A stretch of 5,507 bases of DNA from Deltaproteobacteria bacterium (GTDB lineage: Bacteria; Desulfobacterota; Binatia; UBA12015): contig DLYX01000427.1 of NCBI GenBank assembly GCA_003447545.1, positions 1-5,507 on the forward strand. Direction: 5' to 3'. Positions 1 to 5,179 of the stretch are shown here, piece by piece. Within the stretch, counting starts at the first letter, position 1, and the number at the start of each line of letters is the position of its first letter. The position numbers and the translations under genes were made by a program. The notes under the pieces were generated by a model. The model saw only the letters and a list, made by a program, of their open reading frames with translations. It was not told the origin of the DNA and did not search any database.

Positions 1-1
1 C

Positions 2-1810
2 CCGGATGTGAACGGCCAGGGTGCCTTCTGGGCAGATCTCAACGCCGACGGCTGGCTCGATCTCTATGTCGTTGACGCCGGTGCCGATGGCGCCCCTTCG
101 CGGAGCCAGCTCTTTCTGAACAACGGCAACGGAGGTTTCCGACAGGCCCCCGCGGAATCGGGAGCAACGCCATTGATCTCGGAAGGGCGCCCCACCAGTG
201 TTCAACGCGCCGATTTCGATCGGGATGGGAAGATCGACCTCTTCCTTACCAACGGGTGGGGTGCTCCGCCCTTCAACCGGGGTCCCTATCTCTTCCTTCG
301 TAATACCTCGAAATCCGCGAACTGGCTGGAAGTTCGCCTCGAGGGAGTGGCCTCGAACCGGCCGGGTCTGGGCGCCCGGATCGATCTCGAAGCTTGCGGG
401 ATGCATCAAATGCGAATCCACGACGGGGCTCGTAGCGACCTCTCGCAATCTCTCGCGCTGCCCCACTTCGGCCTCGGAGACTGCGATCAGGTCGATAGCT
501 TGCAAATCAGTTGGCCATCGGGGCGCAAGACCCGTCTTGAGCGGCCGGAGATCAACGGGGTGGTTTCCTCTCGGGAGTCACCGCCTCCCGACGTGATTCT
601 TGTCGTCATCGATACTTTACGGGCCAAGAGTCTGTCGCTCTACGACTATGCTCGCGACACTTCTCCCGAAATGATCGAGTTCTCGAAAGATGCGATTCTT
701 TACGAAAACGCGATTAGTCCGGGAACCTGGACCGTGCCGGCACATGGTTCCCTGTTCACCGGCCGGCTCCCCTCTTACCATGGCGCCGAGCGCGTCGCGC
801 CAAACCGCGTAATTCAAGCGACCCCACTGAACCCCGATGTCCCGACTCTGGCCGAGCTTCTGCGGAACGAGGGTTGGACGACCGGGGCATTCGTCGCGAA
901 CTCGACCTTCGTCACCCCTTCTCTCGGCTTCGCTCGTGGTTTCGATCCGTTTGTTGCCGACGATATCCGAGCCAACCTGATTATCACAGCGGCACTCGAC
1001 TGGTTCGCTGAGCAAGCCAGCCCTACCTTCCTCTTTCTGAACATTCTCGACCCACACGAACCCTACGATCCTGGCGAACCCTATCGTTCTCGTTTCCCGG
1101 GAAGAGAGGATAGCTATGGCACCAAGATTACAGACCTGTTCTGGGATAATGTGGAGCTCACGGCGCCAGTGACGGACCACTTCCGCTCTCAATACGACGG
1201 CGAAATCTCATGGACGGACGAGGTCTTGGGTGAATTGTTCGATCGGCTCCGGGGACTGGACCGCTATGATGAGTCGCTAATCATCGTCACCTCGGACCAC
1301 GGCGAACTGCTTGGCGAACATGGTTTGGCCGGACATGGCATCTCGACTTATCAAGAAATTGTGCACGTGCCACTCCTGGTCAAGCGGCCCGGCAACGCAG
1401 GGGCCGGTTCCCGCCGCGCTCAGCGGGTATCGACGATGGGGGCTTTTGCCGAGGCACTCGCGGCTGCGGGGATCCCGGCTCCGGAAGGGACACAGGCGGT
1501 CCGTCTGGACGAACCCCATCCAGTCTGGGTCGAAGACATCGATTTCAATGGCGACCGAGTTACGGTCGGATTCGAAGGCCCTGCAAAGCTCGTCCAGATT
1601 TACGGCGGCGGGTACGAAAAATTGGCCCAATTGTTCGATCTCGCGTCCGACCCCGATGAGAACCGTCCGCTCGACCCGAGCCATGAACAGGAGCTGAAGT
1701 CTCGGGTGAACCTTCACCGGGACCGCCCACGTCCCACCCACGACCTTCCGCCTCCAGTCGTCGACCCGGAGAGAGAACGCAGGCTGCGGCAACTCGGCTA
1801 CGTCCAGTAG
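2..1810 (+). CDS. FG-GAP/ASPIC-UnbV domain protein fused to a sulfatase-like (alkaline phosphatase superfamily) hydrolase, 5' partial
   Basis: The frame is open to the left edge and a beta-propeller repeat is cut, so the gene starts upstream. Residues are counted from the GTG at 8. Two calcium-loop FG-GAP/VCBS motifs are visible, DLNADGWLD (10-18) and DFDRDGKID (69-77). An ASPIC/UnbV-like domain follows (about 105-180, NWLEVRLEG to SWPSGRKTRL) with its only two cysteines, C130 and C159. A sulfatase-fold domain runs from DVILVVIDTLR (195) to the C-terminal RRLRQLGYVQ. Likely metal or active-site residues are D202, T242 in TVPAHGSLFTG, H350 in DPHEPY, D430/H431 in SDHGE and H443. The position that is Cys or Ser in sulfatases is Thr, and the catalytic domain has no Cys, so formylglycine maturation is not possible. 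A phosphoesterase or phosphotransferase role is more likely than sulfate hydrolysis; substrate unknown. FG-GAP/ASPIC domains suggest an extracytoplasmic location, but the signal peptide would lie outside the window. Confidence 0.9.
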   Translation, partial: PDVNGQGAFWADLNADGWLDLYVVDAGADGAPSRSQLFLNNGNGGFRQAPAESGATPLISEGRPTSVQRADFDRDGKIDLFLTNGWGAPPFNRGPYLFLRNTSKSANWLEVRLEGVASNRPGLGARIDLEACGMHQMRIHDGARSDLSQSLALPHFGLGDCDQVDSLQISWPSGRKTRLERPEINGVVSSRESPPPDVILVVIDTLRAKSLSLYDYARDTSPEMIEFSKDAILYENAISPGTWTVPAHGSLFTGRLPSYHGAERVAPNRVIQATPLNPDVPTLAELLRNEGWTTGAFVANSTFVTPSLGFARGFDPFVADDIRANLIITAALDWFAEQASPTFLFLNILDPHEPYDPGEPYRSRFPGREDSYGTKITDLFWDNVELTAPVTDHFRSQYDGEISWTDEVLGELFDRLRGLDRYDESLIIVTSDHGELLGEHGLAGHGISTYQEIVHVPLLVKRPGNAGAGSRRAQRVSTMGAFAEALAAAGIPAPEGTQAVRLDEPHPVWVEDIDFNGDRVTVGFEGPAKLVQIYGGGYEKLAQLFDLASDPDENRPLDPSHEQELKSRVNLHRDRPRPTHDLPPPVVDPERERRLRQLGYVQ

Positions 1811-1836
1811 GGTCGGCCCGCGTACTGCCGATCCAG

Positions 1837-1858
1837 CTTCCACACGGGGTTGTGGGAG
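1837..1858 (+). terminator. Possible hairpin after the sulfatase-like gene
   Basis: CTTCCACA (1837-1844) pairs with TGTGGGAG (1851-1858) around a 6-base loop, with one G-U pair in an 8-bp stem. It lies 26 bp past the stop codon. There is no T-run behind it, so it is at best a weak or factor-dependent terminator. It may be only a chance hairpin in GC-rich spacer. Confidence 0.3.
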
Positions 1859-1880
1859 ATGACTTCCGATGGCTTGCATG

Positions 1881-1900
1881 CTTTCTGAAATTTCAGAAAG
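1881..1900. promoter_or_regulatory. Perfect 20-bp palindrome, candidate operator or leader hairpin
   Basis: CTTTCTGAAATTTCAGAAAG is an exact inverted repeat with no spacer. It ends one base before the AGAGGA ribosome binding site (1901-1906) of the flavoprotein gene. It is AT-rich in otherwise GC-rich DNA. The dyad fits a site for a dimeric repressor. If transcribed, it could instead fold and affect access to the ribosome binding site. I do not recognise it as the consensus of a known regulator and see no convincing -35/-10 pair around it. Confidence 0.6.
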
Positions 1901-1913
1901 AGAGGACGTTGTC

Positions 1914-2474
1914 ATGGCAGATACAATCATTATCGGAGATGGACCCGGAGGGCTGAGCGCCGCCTTGTTTCTGGCCCGCGCAGATCAGGATGTGTTCGTC
2001 TTCGGGCAGGACAAAACCGCCATGCACTGGGCCCAATTGAACAATTATTTGGGTGTCGTGAGCACTCACGGAGCCGAATTTCAGAAGTTCAGCCGGGAAC
2101 AGGTTGGCGCGGCTGGTGCGACGATTCGCGACGAGCAAATCTCTACCATCGAAAAAGCGAGGGAAGGGTTCGCCGTAACCACAGAGGCAGGAGACCGCTT
2201 GGAGTGTCGGCACTTGATCCTCTCCGAGGGGGAAAAGCCTCGGCTGGCCCAGACGATCGGCCTCGTGAAAAACGCGGATGGGGCGATTCCCGTCGATGAA
2301 AACAGCCGCAGCGATATCCCTGACGTCTATGTCGTGGGCCGCTCGACCCGCCCCGGCCGGAGTCAGGCCATCATCAGCGCGGGCGACGGTGCGGCCGCTG
2401 CAATCGATATCCTGTCGAGGATCGCCGGTAAGGCCGTCTGTGACTGGGACTTACCCCCCTCCGACGGGGACTGA
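1914..2474 (+). CDS. Minimal thioredoxin-reductase-like FAD protein lacking the NADPH domain
   Basis: The start at 1914 has AGAGGA 7 bases upstream, and the Rossmann fold begins four residues later. An in-frame ATG at 1869 would add 15 residues encoded across the palindrome and has no clear ribosome binding site. The 186-residue product opens with an FAD dinucleotide-binding motif, IIIGDGPGGLSAALFLA (5-21). It ends with the second FAD-binding part of thioredoxin reductases, GAIPVDEN...IPDVYVVGR...AIISAGDGAAAAIDIL (about 123-167). E. coli-type TrxB has about 320 residues; here the central NADPH-binding domain is absent and the two FAD halves are joined directly. There is no CxxC; Cys98 and Cys176 are isolated. 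The usual Gly-Asp of the second FAD motif reads Gly-Arg (142-143). It is probably a cytoplasmic flavoprotein that takes electrons from a partner or senses redox state. The reaction is unknown. Confidence 0.85.
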   Translation: MADTIIIGDGPGGLSAALFLARADQDVFVFGQDKTAMHWAQLNNYLGVVSTHGAEFQKFSREQVGAAGATIRDEQISTIEKAREGFAVTTEAGDRLECRHLILSEGEKPRLAQTIGLVKNADGAIPVDENSRSDIPDVYVVGRSTRPGRSQAIISAGDGAAAAIDILSRIAGKAVCDWDLPPSDGD

Positions 2475-2502
2475 GGCCGCAGGGTCTCTGCCTCCACCGG
2501 TA

Positions 2503-2527
2503 GCGCGATGCTCCAAGAGCATCGCGC
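2503..2527. terminator. Perfect 11-bp hairpin between convergent reading frames
   Basis: GCGCGATGCTC (2503-2513) and GAGCATCGCGC (2517-2527) pair perfectly around the loop CAA. The hairpin is 28 bp past the flavoprotein stop and 23 bp past the end of the minus-strand hydrolase frame, the expected place for a shared bidirectional terminator. Neither side has a T-run, so it is not a classical intrinsic terminator. It could also protect the 3' ends of transcripts. Confidence 0.55.
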
Positions 2528-2550
2528 CCTCCGAATTCAGATTACGGTCT

Positions 2551-3297
2551 CTACCCCGGTGAGTTGCTGGTTGCTACGTACGGCCTGCATGGCTGCCCCC
2601 GCAGTATGCCGCACAATGGAAGCCCTTCGGGCACATCGAGGAACCCCGCGGGCAACACGGCCAGGACGATCGCCGACGCATGCCCGCCGCCTCGGGCGAC
2701 GCGGTAGGTCGCGCCGCCGGGGCCCGGATCGGGGTTGTCAAAGAACCACAGCGGCAGATCGCGGCCCGGCGTGTTGATCTGCACCCGAAGTCTGGAGCCG
2801 GTCCGGAGCGGGTGGGCTACGTCAAAGATGGGCACATGCACGAGAGTGAGCTCGTTGGACAAAGGTTCGTAGTCGTCTTCGCCAAAAAAGAGTCGGGTGA
2901 GGAACCGACCTGAGCGATCTTCGTCAATTTTGCGGTAGCCAGCGAGTTGTACGCCGGTCTGGATACGGACCTCATTTCCATCCGGGGTGACTTCGCTGAG
3001 CACGATCTCGATCGGCGCATCGTCTGCGCTGGTTTGGATCCATAGGTCCGCATAGCCTGGCCCTGCGAGCACGACGTCCTCGTCGAGTGGTGGCGTGAGA
3101 TAGGAGAGGCCGAGCCCGTCGGGCGTGTAGGACCAGTCGAGATCAAGATCGGGTGCTGGCGCGGTGAACGACCCGCCACCGGTGCGAGAGTAACGAATAG
3201 GACCTGCTTCAGGGTCAAAATCGAACGAGTCGGCGGCTTCGCTCGCCGGTAGCTCGGTCGAGCGTTCCGGGGCTCCGGCCTCTCCGACATGGCCGGA
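2551..3297 (-). pseudogene. C-terminal remnant of a CocE/NonD-family (X-Pro dipeptidyl-peptidase-like) hydrolase
   Basis: The minus-strand frame is open from 3297 (TGA at 3298-3300) to the TAG at 2551. Its translation matches the jelly-roll PepX_C domain that ends CocE/NonD hydrolases. Visible stretches are ADSFDFDPEAGPIRYSRTGG, then GYADLWIQTSADDAPIEI, then VTPDGNEV, VHVPIFDVAHPLRTGSRL, VQINTPGRDLPLWFFDNPD and the late GGGHASAIVLAVLP. Full-length family members have about 550-700 residues, with an N-terminal alpha/beta-hydrolase domain carrying the Ser-Asp-His triad. None of that domain is seen in any minus-strand frame upstream, so no active enzyme can be made. A GTG at 3072 could start a 173-residue product, but the family similarity extends well upstream of it, so I do not take it as a true start. 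Family members hydrolyse esters, amides or X-Pro peptides. This copy is most likely a decaying gene; an assembly join is the alternative. Confidence 0.75.
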
Positions 3298-3398
3298 TCA
3301 GGGCCCGCCACGCCATAATCGGCAACGACGACCCTGCCTGAACGTTCAGTTGCCGCCGGAGGATTGTCGGATCGGAGGCGGCGGCTCTGGCTGTTCTG

Positions 3399-3542
3399 GA
3401 TCGGCGCGCGGTCGATCTTGAGCCCCTGGCCCCGAGCCGTGCCCTCGGTGCAGCCGGCAGAGGCATCGTCGTTGTTCCAGAACTTGCCCGCCTGAAAGCT
3501 TGCATATCCCTGCCGCGCGAGTTGCCCAGGAAGGGTACCTTC
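3399..3542 (-). pseudogene. Fragment of a sulfatase gene
   Basis: In a minus-strand frame different from that of the CocE remnant, about 48 codons read EGTLPGQLARQGYASFQAGK, then FWNNDDASAGCTEGTARG and QGLKIDRAPI. This resembles the sulfatase segment that follows the catalytic Cys motif, where 'TLPxLLAxxGYAS.Q.GK.W' leads to 'GFTEGT...G..GLKIGR'. The frame has a TGA at 3573-3575 where the catalytic CxPSR region should lie. The sequence after residue I is no longer sulfatase-like. No start codon, catalytic motif or DHG-type metal site is present. I call it a broken gene piece on the basis of motif recognition only. The frame stays open to 2817, but that part overlaps the CocE remnant and is a shadow. 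Confidence 0.55.
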
Positions 3543-3696
3543 CGTCTGTTTAGGGATCCTGCGAGAAAGCAGTCAGGAAGAGATTGCATCCGAACCGCAG
3601 GGAACCTACTGTCGTCTGCGAGCAGAAGATACGGATGAACCGTGATTCCGGGACGTCCTCCAAACTCTCAATGCCCATGCAATCGGAGGTGCGACC

Positions 3697-4107
3697 ATGA
3701 TCGATGAATCCCGACTTCCCATCAACCCGTCCATTGGTATCGTCGGACGAATCTTGTTCACGCTGATTTTTTTCATTTCGGGCGTGACTCATTTTACGGA
3801 TATCGAGTCCTATACTTCACTCATGCACGAGTCGATTCCCTATCGAACCTTCTGGGTTCTGATCTCCGGGATTGTCGAATTGGCAGGCGCTGTAATGATT
3901 CTTTTCAACCGCAGCGCTCGATTTGGTGGCTGGCTGCTCGTGATTTTTCTCGTTCCCGTGACCTTCGCTGTGCACGGCTTCGAGATGGTGACGACCGATA
4001 GCGCTCAAATGCAGGCGGTCCAGACATCCTTCTTTCTCAAGGGGTTGGCGATGACCGGTGCCGCGCTTTTGATCAGCCAGCTCGGCGTCCAGCAGGACCG
4101 CCCGTAA
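3697..4107 (+). CDS. DoxX-family integral membrane protein
   Basis: The ATG at 3697 has a strong GGAGG ribosome binding site (3685-3689) 7 bases upstream. The 136-residue product has four predicted membrane helices, at about 13-33, 52-71, 76-94 and 112-130, the DoxX/SURF4-like fold. Typical family features are GRILFTLIFFISGVTHF in helix 1, SGIVELAGAVMILF in helix 2, and the short last loop before FFLKGLAMTGAALL. The length is normal for the family. DoxX proteins sit in the cytoplasmic membrane. Some are linked to thiol or sulfur redox chemistry, but most have no known reaction, and none is assigned here. The gene is intact and well spaced, although both flanks hold broken hydrolase or sulfatase genes. 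It appears to be transcribed alone. Confidence 0.88.
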   Translation: MIDESRLPINPSIGIVGRILFTLIFFISGVTHFTDIESYTSLMHESIPYRTFWVLISGIVELAGAVMILFNRSARFGGWLLVIFLVPVTFAVHGFEMVTTDSAQMQAVQTSFFLKGLAMTGAALLISQLGVQQDRP

Positions 4108-4123
4108 GCCTGCGGGCGTCTTT
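4099..4123 (+). terminator. Terminator-like hairpin at the doxX stop codon
   Basis: CGCCCG (4099-4104) pairs with CGGGCG (4113-4118). The TAA stop codon of the DoxX gene starts the 8-base loop. TCTTT (4119-4123) follows the stem. A GC stem, a short loop and a T-rich tail fit a weak intrinsic terminator, although the stem is only 6 bp. Confidence 0.45.
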
Positions 4124-4241
4124 GGTCCAGAATCTTCGTCAATTTCAGGTTGGGCAGTAGACGCCTTGCCAGGTGCAGGGAGGAGGCCCTCGATGATGGA
4201 GCCATCGCTACTGCGAAAGACTTCATCATTCGGATGCTTGA

Positions 4242-4394
4242 GTCCGGCTATACGCCGTTGCGCAAGGAGAAGAACAGCAACTCGCCGGACAGTTCTTCAG
4301 CACTCTGGCCGAGTATCCGCCGAGCCAGAGCCCCGGCTCGTTCAATCTGGAGATGATTCAGGAGACGATTGAGAACGCGGCAAGTGGCGGGTGA
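4242..4394 (+). pseudogene. Remnant of an arylsulfatase C-terminus
   Basis: A 50-codon plus-strand frame, opened by a TGA at 4239-4241 and closed by a TGA at 4392, reads VRLYAVAQGEEQQLAG, then QFFSTLAEYPPSQSPGSFNL and EMIQETIENAASGG. The segment 'F..TF.EYPP.Q.P.SFNL' followed by a short helix is the usual end of a large group of bacterial arylsulfatases. There is no start codon with a ribosome binding site, and none of the catalytic domain is recognisable in 4108-4241 in any frame. It is best read as the tail of a deleted sulfatase gene. It is on the opposite strand from the sulfatase piece at 3399-3542, so the two cannot be simple halves of one gene without an inversion. Confidence 0.5.
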
Positions 4395-4529
4395 TTACCC
4401 GACTGATCTTGGCCGCATTGATTGATAGACCAACGCGGTCTGGGGTGTCACAGTGGCCAGACTGGCGATGCTCGTCCATCTCGCCTGCGAAGCGGGTCTG
4501 AATTGATAACGGTACTGGGGGGAAGCACA

Positions 4530-5054
4530 ATGAAGTACAGCCTTGATGGAACCAAAGTTACCCTTGAGGGAGGGGGCCATTTTATTGCTCCGAATGCCGC
4601 CGTCATCGGCAACGTGATCCTGAAGGACAGGGCTAGCGTGTGGTTCAGCTGTGTATTGCGAGGCGACTCCGAGCGCATCGAGGTCGGAGCCGGCAGCAAT
4701 ATTCAGGACGGCACCGTGATGCACGCAGACCCCGGTTTTCCGATGGTGGTTGGCGAAAACGTCACGGTCGGCCATAACGCCATGCTGCACGGATGCACCA
4801 TCGGCGACGACACGCTCATTGGCATCGGCGCGGTTGTCCTGAACGGCGCCAAGGTCGGAAAAGGCTGCCTTGTCGGCGCGGGTGCTCTGGTCACCGAGGG
4901 CATGGAAGTGCCCGACGGTGCGATGGTTTTAGGTGCTCCGGCCAGGGTCAAGCGCGAGCTGGATGAAGCTGCGCAAGCCGCGCTGCGTATGAGTGCCGAA
5001 CACTACGTGGCCAACGGCGCCCGCTTTGCGCAGGGGCTGGAGCCGCAGGATTGA
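4530..5054 (+). CDS. Gamma-class carbonic anhydrase / YrdA-PaaY-type hexapeptide-repeat protein
   Basis: The start at 4530 follows a purine-rich GGGGGGAAG (4517-4525), and the fold begins at once. In-frame codons further upstream have no family similarity. The 174-residue product is a left-handed beta-helix of hexapeptide repeats (about residues 18-140) with a C-terminal helix, the normal family size. The three zinc or iron ligands are His65 (GTVMHADPG), His82 and His87 (GHNAMLHG). Arg44 and Asp46 of the RGD segment, Asn57 and Gln59 match conserved positions of gamma carbonic anhydrases. The acidic loop of the archaeal Cam enzyme (proton-shuttle Glu) is absent, as in YrdA/CamH-like members. 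It probably acts as a cytoplasmic trimer interconverting CO2 and bicarbonate. Many family members show low or no anhydrase activity, so the reaction is an inference. The next possible gene starts 2 bp after its stop. Confidence 0.93.
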   Translation: MKYSLDGTKVTLEGGGHFIAPNAAVIGNVILKDRASVWFSCVLRGDSERIEVGAGSNIQDGTVMHADPGFPMVVGENVTVGHNAMLHGCTIGDDTLIGIGAVVLNGAKVGKGCLVGAGALVTEGMEVPDGAMVLGAPARVKRELDEAAQAALRMSAEHYVANGARFAQGLEPQD

Positions 5055-5056
5055 AC

Positions 5057-5179
5057 ATGGCCCCTCGTTCGAGCCTATTTGTCACGGAGGCGGTCGAATG
5101 CCGGCTCGGCAAGGGGCGCGTTGTCGGCGCCGATCCGGATTGGGCAGAAGCAGGCGAGTGGCTGGCATGCGTTCGTTGA
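5057..5179 (+). CDS. Candidate 40-residue small protein between the carbonic anhydrase and amidohydrolase genes
   Basis: The ATG at 5057 is 2 bp after the carbonic anhydrase stop, with AGGA (5047-5050) 6 bases upstream. It encodes MAPRSSLFVTEAVECRLG followed by KGRVVGADPDWAEAGEWLACVR and a TGA at 5177. The stop overlaps the amidohydrolase ATG at 5167 by 13 bases, as in translationally coupled genes. The composition looks protein-like: acidic and hydrophobic residues are mixed and the reading avoids Arg-rich frame-shadow sequence. The same bases in the amidohydrolase frame give a string of arginines with rare AGA/AGG codons. I recognise no family. It has two cysteines (residues 15 and 38) and no membrane segment. 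It could equally be an untranslated leader, so confidence is low. Confidence 0.35.
   Translation: MAPRSSLFVTEAVECRLGKGRVVGADPDWAEAGEWLACVR
5086..5090 (+). promoter_or_regulatory. Strong Shine-Dalgarno-like GGAGG 7 bases before an alternative amidohydrolase start
   Basis: GGAGG lies at ideal spacing before the ATG at 5098, which is in frame with the amidohydrolase. If used, it would add 23 residues, nine of them Arg, before the membrane segment. The motif also lies inside the candidate small gene, so it could simply be coding sequence or could help reinitiation at 5167. Confidence 0.35.

Noticed and set aside
617..1192. Long minus-strand open frame opposite the sulfatase-like gene
   Set aside because: It is a shadow: the plus strand has clear domain motifs throughout and the minus-strand translation has no recognisable family.
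1277..1930. 217-codon minus-strand open frame
   Set aside because: It overlaps the conserved DHG region and C-terminus of the plus-strand enzyme and has no family features; GC-rich DNA gives such frames freely.
2817..3398. Continuation of the sulfatase-fragment frame through the CocE remnant
   Set aside because: The frame stays open, but its translation is Arg/Pro/Ser-rich and unrelated to sulfatases, while the other frame gives a clear PepX_C domain.
2917..4145. Shared 14-mer ATCTTCGTCAATTT at 2917-2930 and 4132-4145
   Set aside because: A single 14-base match in 5.5 kb is only mildly unlikely by chance, and the flanks do not match, so it is not supported as a direct repeat or attachment site.
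4150..4372. Two overlapping 68-codon plus-strand frames between doxX and the carbonic anhydrase gene
   Set aside because: They have no ribosome binding site or family match; the third frame over the same bases carries the sulfatase C-terminal motif.
4427..4441. Small inverted repeat AGACC-AACGC-GGTCT
   Set aside because: A 5-bp stem with no T-run is expected by chance in a sequence of this length.
4422..4529. Upstream extension of the carbonic anhydrase by 36 residues
   Set aside because: The extension has no family similarity, and the start at 4530 has a purine-rich ribosome binding site and matches the usual N-terminus.
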